64,000 nt of DNA, taken from Chamaesiphon minutus PCC 6605 (GTDB taxonomy: Bacteria > Cyanobacteriota > Cyanobacteriia > Cyanobacteriales > Chamaesiphonaceae). Below the pieces are notes generated by a model. It was not told the origin of the DNA. It was given only the letters and a program-made list of their open reading frames with translations, and made no database searches. This document shows, in pieces, positions 37,461-46,777 of the stretch (the stretch's first letter is position 1; every line of letters begins with the position of its first letter). A program made the translations under genes and the position numbers. The stretch covers positions 5,344,886-5,408,885 of the forward strand of contig NC_019697.1 of NCBI RefSeq assembly GCF_000317145.1, written 5' to 3'.

Positions 37461-40400
37461 ATGGTTAACTCAACGCAGCAAGTACATTCCCAGTTCGACA
37501 CCAATCTAGATATCGCTAAGTACGAATCGAAGACTCAGGAAATTGCCCGCCAGCTTTTAGGTGAAACTACCAAAAGCTCGATTTGGTCGAAGTTATCCCA
37601 AATTAAAGATGAGTTGCGCTTTGATGACAAGCTGATGGCTTGGACGATGGAAAATGAAGGTTTGCGGGTGCAATTATTTCGACTGATCGATTGTTTGCCA
37701 GCATTGCAGAGCAAAGCCGAAATTGCCCGCCACATGCAGGAATATCTAGCTAATGATGCGGTTGAAGTGCCTGCGATGCGATCGCTATTGAACTTTAGTA
37801 CCGACAATCCCAATTCGTTAACGGCAACCGCCGCCGCGACAACGCTGTCAACAGCGATCGCGACTCTGGCGAAGCGGTATATCTGTGGCGAAAATTTGCC
37901 AGCAGCTACCAAAACGATCGAGCGATTGCGGCGCGAGCGATTGGCATTTACGATGGATCTATTAGGTGAAGCGGTAATTAGCGAAGTCGAAGCCGAGGGT
38001 TATCTCGATCGCTATCTTACCATGATGGAAAATTTAGCCGCTCGCGCACGCAATTGGCCGACCATCGCAGAAATCGATCGTTCGGAGCTAGGTAGTCTCG
38101 ATCGCGTGCAAGTGTCGGTGAAACTTAGTGCCTTTTACTCTCAATTCGATCCGCTCGATCCGGTAATGACAACGGAAAAAGTCAGCGAACCAGTCCGCAG
38201 ATTGCTCCGCAAAGCTCAGGCTATCGGCTGTGGGATTCACTTTGATATGGAGCAGTACGAGTTTAAATCGCTGACATTGCAGATTCTCAAACAGGTATTG
38301 ATGGAGCCAGAATTTGTCGATCGCACCAATGTCGGATTGACGATTCAAGGTTATTTGCGCGATAGCGAAGCAGATTTATATGACTTAATTGCTTGGGCAA
38401 AAGAACGCGCTCATCCGGTGACGGTGCGGCTAGTTAAAGGTGCCTATTGGGATCGGGAAACGATCCGCGCTTATCAACAAGGTTGGGCAATTCCAGTATT
38501 TTCAGACAAGGTATCGACCGATGCTAATTACGAACGCCTGACCCAAATTTTACTCGAAAACCATCAATATCTCCATGCCGCGATCGGCTCGCACAATGCC
38601 CGCTCCCTAGCCAAAGCGATCGCGATCGTCCAGACGCTAAACATCCCCAGCAGCTCGTTTGAAGTGCAATGTTTGTATGGGATGGGCGATGAATTTGCCA
38701 AGAAGATCGTCGATCTGGGTTATCGCGTGCGGATCTATTGTCCGTTTGGCGAATTAATTCCAGGGATGTCGTATTTGATCCGCCGTCTGTTAGAAAATAC
38801 CGCCAATAGTTCGTTCTTGCGGATGAGTAGTAGTGAATCGAGAGCGATCTCCGAACTAGTCGCCGCGCCAGTAATGACGGATCGCGACAGGCTGGATAAG
38901 GGTACGCTTGCTACTACCAGTTTTGAGGGATTTACCAATGCTAGCGATCGCGACTATGCGATCGAGCGTCAGCGCACAGCCGCTCAAACCGCGCTCCAAA
39001 CCGTCCGAGATCGACTGGGTAAAACCTATCTTCCCATCATCGACGATCGACCCGTTCAAACCGAAGAATATATCGAATCAGTCAACCCCGCCAACTCAGC
39101 TCAAGTCGTCGGTAAAATCGGTCTAGCCAGCATCGAGCAAGCCGACGCAGCCGTCAAATCTGCCAAAAATGCCTGGACTACCTGGAAGCAACTCAGCGCG
39201 CGTCACAGAGGCGATATCCTCCGCAAAGCCGCCGACTTGATGGAAGCCCAACGGGACGAATTAACTGCCTGGATAACCTGGGAAGTGGCCAAACCCATCC
39301 GCGAAGGCGACGCCGAAGTCTCCGAAGCGATCGATTTTTGTCGCTACTACGCACGGGAAATGGAACGCCTCGAAAGTGGTGTCCAGCGCAATCTCCCTGG
39401 GGAAGATAACACCTATATCTATCAACCGCGCGGCGTCGTTGTCGTCATCTCGCCGTGGAATTTCCCCCTCGCAATCGCCCTGGGAATGAGCGTCGCCGCG
39501 ATCGCCGCAGGCAATACTGTTATCCTCAAACCCGCCGAACAATCCTCCGTTATCGGTGCCAAAATCGCCGAAATTCTCCACGCCGCTGGACTCCCCCCAG
39601 GCGTCTTCACTTACCTCCCCGCCAAGGGTTCGACCGTTGGCGCGCACCTAGTCAAACATCCCGACGTTCACCTGATTGCCTTCACCGGATCGCAGCAAGT
39701 CGGCTGTCAAATCGTCGCTGAAGCCGCAATCCTCCGCCCCAAACAGAAACACATGAAGCGAGTCATCGCCGAAATGGGCGGCAAAAATGGCATCATCATC
39801 GATGAGAGTGCCGATCTCGACCAAGCCGTCGTCGGCGTGATGAATTCTACGTTTGGCTTTGCAGGTCAAAAATGCTCCGCCTGCTCTCGCGCCATCGTCC
39901 TCGCACCCGTCTACGACAACTTCCTCGATCGGTTAGTCGCCGCCACGCGCTCCCTCAAAGTCGGCGCAGCACACCACGCCGACACCAAACTTAGCGCAGT
40001 CATCGATGCCGCCGCCCAAGCCAATATCCAACGGTACATCGAGATCGGCAAAGAAAGTGCCAAACTCGCGTTATCGATGCCCGTCCCCGAAGGGGGCTAT
40101 TACGTCAGTCCCACCATTTTTAGCGAAGTCGATCCCGACAGTACGATCGCCCAAGAAGAAATCTTTGGCCCCGTTCTAGCCGTAATTAAAGCCGAAAACT
40201 TCGACGAAGCCCTGGAGATCGCCAACGGCACCAACTTTGCTCTGACTGGTGGTTTATACTCGCGCACGCCCTCTCATATCGATCGCGCCTACCGCGAATT
40301 TGAAGTCGGCAACCTCTACATCAATCGCGGCATTACGGGCGCATTAGTCGATCGACATCCCTTCGGTGGGTTCAAACTCAGCGGCGTCGGTTCTAAAGCT

Positions 40401-40499
40401 GGCGGACGCGATTATTTATTACAATTCCTCGAACCGCGATCGATTACCGAAAACACCCAACGCCAAGGATTTGCACCAGGAGATATTTCAATGAATTGA
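37461..40499 (+). CDS. putA: Fused proline dehydrogenase / P5C dehydrogenase (PutA-like)
   Basis: A 1012-residue bifunctional enzyme. Residues about 110-460 are the FAD-dependent proline dehydrogenase barrel (VSVKLSAFYSQFDPLDP, VRLVKGAYWD, FEVQCLYGMGD). Residues about 520-1000 are the aldehyde dehydrogenase domain (VVVISPWNFPLAIALG), with general base Glu771 in VIAEMGGKNGI and nucleophile Cys805 in FAGQKCSACSRA. It oxidises proline to glutamate in two steps. There is no ribbon-helix-helix domain at the N-terminus, so unlike E. coli PutA it is not a repressor. I choose ATG 37461 over an upstream TTG. Confidence 0.93.
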   Translation: MVNSTQQVHSQFDTNLDIAKYESKTQEIARQLLGETTKSSIWSKLSQIKDELRFDDKLMAWTMENEGLRVQLFRLIDCLPALQSKAEIARHMQEYLANDAVEVPAMRSLLNFSTDNPNSLTATAAATTLSTAIATLAKRYICGENLPAATKTIERLRRERLAFTMDLLGEAVISEVEAEGYLDRYLTMMENLAARARNWPTIAEIDRSELGSLDRVQVSVKLSAFYSQFDPLDPVMTTEKVSEPVRRLLRKAQAIGCGIHFDMEQYEFKSLTLQILKQVLMEPEFVDRTNVGLTIQGYLRDSEADLYDLIAWAKERAHPVTVRLVKGAYWDRETIRAYQQGWAIPVFSDKVSTDANYERLTQILLENHQYLHAAIGSHNARSLAKAIAIVQTLNIPSSSFEVQCLYGMGDEFAKKIVDLGYRVRIYCPFGELIPGMSYLIRRLLENTANSSFLRMSSSESRAISELVAAPVMTDRDRLDKGTLATTSFEGFTNASDRDYAIERQRTAAQTALQTVRDRLGKTYLPIIDDRPVQTEEYIESVNPANSAQVVGKIGLASIEQADAAVKSAKNAWTTWKQLSARHRGDILRKAADLMEAQRDELTAWITWEVAKPIREGDAEVSEAIDFCRYYAREMERLESGVQRNLPGEDNTYIYQPRGVVVVISPWNFPLAIALGMSVAAIAAGNTVILKPAEQSSVIGAKIAEILHAAGLPPGVFTYLPAKGSTVGAHLVKHPDVHLIAFTGSQQVGCQIVAEAAILRPKQKHMKRVIAEMGGKNGIIIDESADLDQAVVGVMNSTFGFAGQKCSACSRAIVLAPVYDNFLDRLVAATRSLKVGAAHHADTKLSAVIDAAAQANIQRYIEIGKESAKLALSMPVPEGGYYVSPTIFSEVDPDSTIAQEEIFGPVLAVIKAENFDEALEIANGTNFALTGGLYSRTPSHIDRAYREFEVGNLYINRGITGALVDRHPFGGFKLSGVGSKAGGRDYLLQFLEPRSITENTQRQGFAPGDISMN

Positions 40500-40728
40500 A
40501 TCAATTGTTTGTGGTAAGGTAAACTCAGAATTTGGGTATACCTTACCCGATCGAATAAATAGCTCGGTACAAATATTTATTAGCTAGAAATCGCCTGGAA
40601 CTTATGTAGTGGATAGTGCCCACCCTACTCAACTGCATCAAGACAAGATAGCCTCCCCAGCTCCGGGTTCTACTAGCCCCAATAACTCCAGAACCGCAAT
40701 CATCCCCAATCAGAATTGACCTAATTGC

Positions 40729-41424
40729 ATGTCTGAAAATAATGAATTACCAATCGATCTAGAACAGATCGATCGAGACTTACGCGGTCGCGCGATCGAC
40801 AAACAAAAATCAGCACTAGACAGACTAGCAAAAGTCTCTGCCGATATTGCCGTACCGATCCTCGCCGATATATTAACATCCAGTGACTTCATGCAAAGGC
40901 GGATCGCGGTCATGGGCTTAGGCAACCATCGAGTAGAAGCATCATTTCAACTCCTAGCTAACGTTATTACCAACGATCGCGATCCCAACGTCATGGGCGA
41001 AGCCGCCAACGCGATCGCCGATTTTGGCGATCGGGCAATTCCATTACTCGTAACTTTATTTCAGAACACCGATAGTTGGTTAGTCCGCCAAAGCATCATC
41101 CCCCTCCTCATGGACAGCAATAGTCATGCCGAACTCTTAACTATATCCGAAATCGCGATCGCCGATGAGACACAATCAGTTAAAGAAGTCGGCATATTAG
41201 CACTAGGACATCTCTTAACTTCGCCAGTAAGCGATCGAGCATTATCGTTACTTTTAGAACTATGTAAAGATCCCACTTGGCGCAATCGCTGGCGAGCGAC
41301 GATCGCCCTCCAAAGCCTTCAAAATCCCGCTACAAAAGCCGCGATCGCCCAACTCCAACAGGATGAGAATTTTCGGGTAGTAGCAGCAGCTCTAGAGATT
41401 GCCAATCACTGGGCAAGTCAGTAA
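40729..41424 (+). CDS. HEAT-repeat protein (PBS lyase HEAT-like)
   Basis: A 231-residue all-helical protein of about five HEAT repeats (ALDRLAKVSADIAVPILADIL, RRIAVMGLGNHRVEASFQLL, GEAANAIADFGDRAIPLLV, VKEVGILALGHLL, RWRATIALQSLQNPATKAAI). Relatives include phycobilin lyases such as CpcE/CpcF and NblB, but this short form could be a general scaffold. No phycobilisome gene lies nearby. It overlaps the 3' end of the SDR gene by 7 bp, tail to tail. Confidence 0.75.
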   Translation: MSENNELPIDLEQIDRDLRGRAIDKQKSALDRLAKVSADIAVPILADILTSSDFMQRRIAVMGLGNHRVEASFQLLANVITNDRDPNVMGEAANAIADFGDRAIPLLVTLFQNTDSWLVRQSIIPLLMDSNSHAELLTISEIAIADETQSVKEVGILALGHLLTSPVSDRALSLLLELCKDPTWRNRWRATIALQSLQNPATKAAIAQLQQDENFRVVAAALEIANHWASQ

Positions 41425-42173
41425 GTAATTTTTTCAGACTTGGTAAATATGCGAAAATACCAGGACTGAAAGAACTCTTTAATCGGAAATAACAGATAAG
41501 TAAGTGGATTAATCGTAACGATAATATTCCGAAAATCTCGTTGTGCCAAGAAAATAATCGCCTCTGCCACCCAACTTGCAGACATCACCCCATAAGGGTT
41601 GAGCTGACTCTTGAAGGGGCCTAAAATTAATTTACGAATGATACAGGGTGCATCCAATCGCCGCAGTGTTATCAAGTCACCTAGCGTGCGTTTGGACAAT
41701 TCATATAATGGACTCAAAGCCGGGTTTATTTCGGCTTCAGAAGTATTAATCCATAGTTCCTTGTGCGTGCGATCGGACGCATCTGTCACCATTCCGAGAA
41801 ATAATTCGGCCATTCGGAGTGTCGAAAAAGTATTAACTTCATAGGACTCGAATACCTTGGCAGGAGATCGATCGCCGTAGACATTAATGCCATGATTGAG
41901 GATGAGAACATCTACTGCTTGCAGCTCGGATAATAATTCAGATTCAGATCCTAATTGCCAAGCTAAGACCTTTACACCTTCAGGAAAAATGGCGGCTGGA
42001 TTTGTGGTAATTGCTACGACTTTGGCACCTTGAATAGACAATTGTGCCACCAGTTCTCGTCCTAAAGCACCGGAAGCACCAGTTACTGCAACTACTTTTC
42101 CATTTAGAGATAAACTGGTACCGATAATCCGATCGATCCAGAGAATGGCGACTAGTCCGATGATAAATTGCAT
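41418..42173 (-). CDS. Short-chain dehydrogenase/reductase with membrane anchor
   Basis: A 251-residue SDR. A short hydrophobic N-terminus (MQFIIGLVAILWIDRIIG) precedes the Rossmann fold with GASGALGRELVAQL, the cofactor region AITTNPAAIFP, the NHGINVYGD motif and the active-site pair YELSKR (Tyr-x-x-x-Lys). The C-terminal part (TINPLTYLLFPIKEFFQSWYF) suggests membrane contact. It resembles the SDR half of cyanobacterial sterol desaturase/SDR fusions. The substrate is unknown. Confidence 0.8.
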   Translation of the reverse strand: MQFIIGLVAILWIDRIIGTSLSLNGKVVAVTGASGALGRELVAQLSIQGAKVVAITTNPAAIFPEGVKVLAWQLGSESELLSELQAVDVLILNHGINVYGDRSPAKVFESYEVNTFSTLRMAELFLGMVTDASDRTHKELWINTSEAEINPALSPLYELSKRTLGDLITLRRLDAPCIIRKLILGPFKSQLNPYGVMSASWVAEAIIFLAQRDFRNIIVTINPLTYLLFPIKEFFQSWYFRIFTKSEKITY

Positions 42174-42243
42174 GGTTAATGAATTAAGTAGCCGTTATCG
42201 TTGCTGGCCACGATCGATCTAAATTCATTATAGGAGAGTTCAA

Positions 42244-42756
42244 ATGCTAAAAATCCGAATCGGTGCGTTATCGCTGTTAATTTGCTCGACGGCAATGATA
42301 TCATGGGTGGCCAACGCCAGGATCGAATCTACCCAGGTAGTGGCACCAAAAAAAGTTGCGCTCGACAATAGCTCCAAGCGCGCGTTGGTAAAAGAATTGA
42401 TGACAAAAATCGGTATCGATCGTAAATACGATCTCTATGTTGGTGGTAATGCCGATTTGTCTTTACCAGTTGGAGCCAAACCCAAATTTAGACAATGGAT
42501 GCAAAAATTAATTGCTAGTGAAGCTGGCTGGAAAAAAATCGAAGATCGATATCTTGCCAGATTTGAGGCTAACTTCTCGGAAAATGAGTTGCGAGAGTTA
42601 TTACAACTAGCTAAACAACCTGCCATGCAAAAGCTAGTACGGACAGAAATTCAAGCTTATATCGATACTGCCGAAACCAGACAGAAATTCTTATCGCAGT
42701 TATGGGATGAATATAATTCCGGCAAGTTTACTCCCCCCGCAGAGATTACTCGCTAA
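42244..42756 (+). CDS. Secreted DUF2059-like protein
   Basis: A 170-residue exported protein. Signal peptide: MLKIRIGALSLLICSTAMIS, cut near VANA. The mature part is helical, with KRALVKELMTKIGIDRKYD and the DUF2059-like FEANFSENELRELLQLAKQPAMQKL segment. The function is not known. It converges on the interrupted zinc-ribbon gene. Confidence 0.65.
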   Translation: MLKIRIGALSLLICSTAMISWVANARIESTQVVAPKKVALDNSSKRALVKELMTKIGIDRKYDLYVGGNADLSLPVGAKPKFRQWMQKLIASEAGWKKIEDRYLARFEANFSENELRELLQLAKQPAMQKLVRTEIQAYIDTAETRQKFLSQLWDEYNSGKFTPPAEITR

Positions 42757-43055
42757 TCGACTAATTTCTAAAAAATGAGCCGATTAATGCAAAAAAGAAC
42801 GGAATGATAATCAGTCCTAATAAAAATGACCATCCCCACCGCCGGATAAAAGGGATCGGGTGTTTGGGTAATGTTTTTTCGACATCTTCGGCGTTGAGCT
42901 TCCAGCCGCGACTACAGACATCGCACAGTAGGGAATACTGTTTTTCGGTAATCCATGAAAAAATCCAATATAGGTGAGCGTAGCGATACTGTAAGATAAC
43001 TCGAAACGGACGCTCCCGCTCGCAAGTTTCGCAATGTCGGTGCTCGACAGCACCT

Positions 43056-43064
43056 AAGTCTACT
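43056..43064. repeat. Target-site duplication, left copy (AAGTCTACT)
   Basis: AAGTCTACT lies directly before the left end of the IS and is repeated at 44549-44557 directly after the right end. Nine bp fits IS4-family insertions. Confidence 0.9.
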
Positions 43065-44548
43065 CATTCGTGACAAGTTAAGAAAATCAGAGATTTGTCA
43101 AAAGGGTAATAAAAAGATGCCAAACTGTTTCTAGTCAAGAGTTTGAGGGAATAGAGGCCTGATGACCAGCCGCCGAAGAAGTAACCGCGACCACGCCAAA
43201 AAGAACCACCAACCAGGTGTGGAAGATGAGATCATCGCCGCTCAAGTAGAGGCTTTATTGACACCAGCAATTTTCAATCAAAGTCATTACTACCGACAAT
43301 TAGGGCTGAGAAATCGGCTGTTAAATTTACCCTTGATGATGGCAGCAGTGCTGACGCTACTGTGGCGGAATGTGCCAGGAGTCAGAGAACTAAGCCGAAT
43401 GTTAGGGCGAGAAGGATTTTTGTGGTGTGAGCCAACACAAGTAAGTCAACAGGCGATTGCACAAAGATTTCTGACCTTTCCATCTGAGTTATTTGAGAGA
43501 GTGTTTAAGGAATTACTGCCAGAATTTAGAGTGAAGTGGCACCAGAGAAAACAGCGATTGTTGCCACAAAGCATTGAATTTGCTCAAGCAAAATTTGAGC
43601 GGATTTGGGCATGTGATGGCTCCACATTGGAAGCGATATTCAAGAAATTAGATAGCTTATCTGATGTGCCAATCGGACAACTAGCGGGAAAAATGGGAGT
43701 AGTCATAGATTTGGTGACGAGATTGCCGATTGAAATCTGGTTTAGAGAAAATCCCAAAGCTTCAGATGTTAATTTTGAGAAAGATATCCTGAATTTAGTA
43801 ACATCGGGCACTTTATTGCTCTTGGATCGAGGCTTCTATCATTTCCAATTTTGGCAAGAATTAATTAACAGAGATATTCATTTTATTACTCGATTAAAAA
43901 AAGGTGCATCGCTACAGATAGAGCGAGTATTTAGCAATAGTTATAGTATCCGTGACCGAATAGTGCGGATGGGGTCTGGCACCAAAAAGACTCCATATAT
44001 AACTGTAAGATTAGTCGAAATTAAAGTGGGTAAAGTCTGGTATTCTTATCTAACTAGTGTACTCGACCCATTGAATCTTCCTCCCTATGTAGTCGCCGAT
44101 TTGTACGGAAGACGGTGGCGAATTGAAGAGGCTTTTAATACTGTTAAACGATTGCTCGGGTTGAGTTATTTATGGACTGGTTCAGTTAATGGAATTAAAT
44201 TACAGATGTGGGGGACTTGGCTGTTTTATGCAGTTCTAGTCGATTTAGGTGATGCTGTAGCTGATGAATTATCTCTCCCATTCGACCGCATTTCTTTAGA
44301 GATGATTTATCGAGGTCTTTATCACTTTCATGTAGCTCATCATAAAGGTTTAGCTGCCAATCCAGTCACCTATTTTGCTGCCCCAGAGAATCAAGATTTA
44401 GGTATTGTTAAAACTGTTCGTAAACCTAATGTTAAGTTAATTATTGCACCTTTTCCTGATTCTATGAGTCGAACAGACAATTTTTTCTTCGACTCATCGC
44501 CTCAAGCCCGCTTGACAAGTGCGATCGCTTCTTAACTTGTCACTAATG
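43065..44548 (+). mobile_element. IS4-family insertion sequence, 1484 bp, complete
   Basis: The element has 20-bp terminal inverted repeats (43065-43084 and 44529-44548, beginning CATT-GTGACAAG, one mismatch), a single intact transposase gene and 9-bp direct repeats of the target on both sides. Everything needed for transposition looks intact, and the flanking gene can be restored precisely, so the insertion is young. Confidence 0.92.
43162..44535 (+). CDS. IS4-family DDE transposase
   Basis: A 457-residue transposase, apparently full length. Catalytic Asp in IWACDGSTLEAIF, second Asp in LLLLDRGFYHFQFW, and Glu in the IS4 signature YGRRWRIEEAFNTVKRLL (Y-x2-R-x3-E-x6-K). The N-terminal region is basic (TSRRRSNRDHAKKNH). 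It ends 13 bp before the right end of the element, inside the repeat region. Confidence 0.93.
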   Translation: MTSRRRSNRDHAKKNHQPGVEDEIIAAQVEALLTPAIFNQSHYYRQLGLRNRLLNLPLMMAAVLTLLWRNVPGVRELSRMLGREGFLWCEPTQVSQQAIAQRFLTFPSELFERVFKELLPEFRVKWHQRKQRLLPQSIEFAQAKFERIWACDGSTLEAIFKKLDSLSDVPIGQLAGKMGVVIDLVTRLPIEIWFRENPKASDVNFEKDILNLVTSGTLLLLDRGFYHFQFWQELINRDIHFITRLKKGASLQIERVFSNSYSIRDRIVRMGSGTKKTPYITVRLVEIKVGKVWYSYLTSVLDPLNLPPYVVADLYGRRWRIEEAFNTVKRLLGLSYLWTGSVNGIKLQMWGTWLFYAVLVDLGDAVADELSLPFDRISLEMIYRGLYHFHVAHHKGLAANPVTYFAAPENQDLGIVKTVRKPNVKLIIAPFPDSMSRTDNFFFDSSPQARLTSAIAS

Positions 44549-44557
44549 AAGTCTACT
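44549..44557. repeat. Target-site duplication, right copy (AAGTCTACT)
   Basis: Identical to 43056-43064, directly after the right terminal repeat of the IS. Confidence 0.9.
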
Positions 44558-44738
44558 GAGTTACCACCAGAACCCCAAATAATCCAGCCAATCATTGGTT
44601 TTCAGCTCCCAACTAAATTTACCTACCATAACTACAAGAGTTACTATTTCAATTCCGTTAGACTCGCCAAAATATTTATGTAGCACGATCTTTCTAAAGA
44701 AAGGGGTATATTAGATGTAACGTCTATGAGGATCGAAT

Positions 44739-45350
44739 ATGTTTAAACGAATTGCATCAGAAGCTCTTGGTATCAGCGATATCGGCATTATTGTCTCGCC
44801 AGCCGACTATGATAAGGTAGCTGCGGATGATTATGTATTTCATGAAGATGGAGAGAAGATATTTTTCTTAATTAAATCTAAGAAAGATGAATACTGCTTC
44901 ACAAATTTAGCCCTAATTCATGTCGATGGCGATTCGGCAATCTCTAGCAAAAGAGCTGTCAAACGTTATGACTATTCTAGCCACAAAGTATCGCAAGTCT
45001 CGATCGAGACTGCTGGCACGATCGATTTAGATGTCGAACTCAAGTTTGTCTTAGAAGGCGTAATGCCGTTTAGTATCGATCTCGAAAAAAAATGTATTGA
45101 AGCACTCAAAGATATTTATAAAGCACTGATTAGTATTAGCAAGATTCAAAGCAAAGAAGAGATCGCTCGCGACAATGCGGTATTGTGCTTGCAAGCTGTA
45201 TCTTCGATGTATAAGCTCAACAATGTTGAGAGTGAAGACACGATCGTCAAGCATTATAATTCAATGCTGACAAATCTGAATGCAACAATGCTAGAGCGTT
45301 ATACCAAGCGAGACTTTAGTAATATTTTCGAGAAGTACATTAAGAACTAA
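44739..45350 (+). CDS. Bacterial PH-domain protein (YvbH-like)
   Basis: A 203-residue protein. The N-terminal ~120 residues resemble a bacterial PH domain (GIIVSPADYDKVAADDYVF, DEYCFTNLALIHVDGDSAIS, KRAVKRYDYSSHKVSQV). The C-terminal half is helical (IEALKDIYKALISISKIQ, LCLQAVSSMYKL), like the YvbH oligomerisation region. Its role is unknown. It lies 19 bp before the ADP-ribosylglycohydrolase gene, so the two may be cotranscribed. Confidence 0.7.
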   Translation: MFKRIASEALGISDIGIIVSPADYDKVAADDYVFHEDGEKIFFLIKSKKDEYCFTNLALIHVDGDSAISSKRAVKRYDYSSHKVSQVSIETAGTIDLDVELKFVLEGVMPFSIDLEKKCIEALKDIYKALISISKIQSKEEIARDNAVLCLQAVSSMYKLNNVESEDTIVKHYNSMLTNLNATMLERYTKRDFSNIFEKYIKN

Positions 45351-45369
45351 GAGCTAAAGATTAAAAATT

Positions 45370-46284
45370 GTGGAACCACTAGCCAGGGCAGAATTAGCAT
45401 TAGCGGGTTTGTCGATCGGCGATGCTTTCGGACAAATGTTTTTTGGGAATACCGAAACAATGTCCATGGCGATCGATCTGCGAGCATTACCCGCCCCGCC
45501 TTGGTATCTAACTGATGATTCGATTATGGCAATTGGCATTGTCGAAACATTACGAGCTTGCGGTGAAATCGATCGCGATTATTTAGCCAGTAGATTTGCG
45601 GCTAACTATAGTAGAAATCGCCGTCGCGGCTATGGCGGGATGGCGCATCACATCCTCCAAAAATTGTGCAAGGGTGAAGACTGGCGAAAAGTTGCACCAG
45701 CGGTTTTCGATGGGATGGGTTCTTATGGCAATGGTGCGGCGATGCGGGTAGCTCCGCTGGGTGCTTTCTACGCTGACGATTTGGAACGCTTGCAAATCCA
45801 AGCGATCGCGTCAGCGGAAGTCACCCACAGTCATCTCGAAGGTAAAGTCGGTGCCTTAGCGATCTCCCTGGCGGCAGCGTGGGCATGGCACCATCGGGAG
45901 GATAATAAGTATCATCCTCCCGATTTATTTTCTTTTATTCTCGATCGATTGCCAGAGAGCGACACCAAAAACGGCATCTACAGAGCCAGTGAATTACCAC
46001 TCGAATACAGCATTGCTACCGCAGTATCGGCACTCGGCAATGGAACGATGGTATCGGCTCAAGATACGGTGCCGTTTACCCTCTGGTGCGCCGCCAGACA
46101 TCTGGATGATTTTGAAGCAGCAATGTGGGCGACAGTTAGCGGATTAGGAGATCGAGATACTACTTGTGCGCTCGTTGGTGGGATCGTGGCTTTATATGTA
46201 GGCGAGGCGGGAATTCCTAAAGATTGGCAAGCGGCGCGAGAATCTCTAACTGACTGGGAATCCGCCGAAGTGGATTGGGAATAA
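45370..46284 (+). CDS. ADP-ribosylglycohydrolase family protein
   Basis: A 304-residue protein of the ARH/DraG family. Family motifs: GLSIGDAFGQMFF at the N-terminus, LTDDSIMAIGI (metal-binding Asp-Asp), GSYGNGAAMRVAPLGAFY, and GLGDRDTTCALVGGIVALY near the C-terminus, where the usual GDTDT reads GDRDT; the change may alter metal binding. It starts at GTG 45370. It would remove ADP-ribose from proteins or nucleic acids. Neither a DraT nor any toxin is adjacent. Confidence 0.85.
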   Translation: MEPLARAELALAGLSIGDAFGQMFFGNTETMSMAIDLRALPAPPWYLTDDSIMAIGIVETLRACGEIDRDYLASRFAANYSRNRRRGYGGMAHHILQKLCKGEDWRKVAPAVFDGMGSYGNGAAMRVAPLGAFYADDLERLQIQAIASAEVTHSHLEGKVGALAISLAAAWAWHHREDNKYHPPDLFSFILDRLPESDTKNGIYRASELPLEYSIATAVSALGNGTMVSAQDTVPFTLWCAARHLDDFEAAMWATVSGLGDRDTTCALVGGIVALYVGEAGIPKDWQAARESLTDWESAEVDWE

Positions 46285-46777
46285 ATCGATGGCGACATGC
46301 TTGAGATTTAATTAAGAATTACAGCAGATCTCAACGACTATTTGCCGAAACTACAGCCTGTTACCGACACTTTGGCGGAGGATCTGCCCGATCCCACCGA
46401 TCTAGATCTGCTGATGTACGGTAGCTCGATGAGATCGATCGACAGTTTTAAAGCCTCAAGTTACCTTCCAGAGCCGATTTGCGGGGCTTGAAGTTTAGTT
46501 TTTCAGATAAGTTAGATTTGGGTGCGATCGCAACTAGACGAACGAAGCAAAACGTAATAAGATTCACGCAGTGGAACGAAGCATCGCTTGTACGAAGCGA
46601 AGTCTAGTCCACGGAGTGAGGCTGTAGTAAAAAAGACTGTAGTTTAAAAAAATTAACACCGCGCGATGCCCATAACCGATCGCGAATGGGGAATAGTAAA
46701 TAACACCTACCTTCTTTTCGATCTTAGCTAACTACACATTAAATCGATCGTTATTTATTATTGGGGGCATAGAAGGC
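46285..46777. other. Intergenic region upstream of mreB
   Basis: A plus-strand frame at about 46317-46490 (ITADLNDYLPKLQPVTDTLA, then a polar end) is open but has an in-frame stop near its only ATG, so it looks like a remnant. The region 46530-46630 contains dispersed repeat-like sequence (ACGAAGCGAAG). The promoter of the mre operon must lie at the right end. Confidence 0.35.

Larger units (their letters stand above)
42761..44595 (-). pseudogene. Zinc-ribbon membrane protein gene interrupted by an IS element
   Basis: The reading frame can be rebuilt exactly by removing the IS (43065-44548) and one 9-bp target copy. The N-terminal 38 bp (44558-44595, MIGWIIWGSGGN) join 42761-43064 to give a 113-residue protein with HRHCETCERERPFRV and LLCDVCSRGW (two Cys-x-x-Cys pairs, likely a zinc ribbon) and one C-terminal membrane helix (FLLGLIIIPFFFALIGS). 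The join is in frame. The gene is therefore recently inactivated. No family name can be given. Confidence 0.85.

Noticed and set aside
39261-39647. 128-codon minus-strand frame inside the proline dehydrogenase fusion
   Set aside because: Gly/Asp-rich product antisense to a conserved aldehyde dehydrogenase domain; a shadow.
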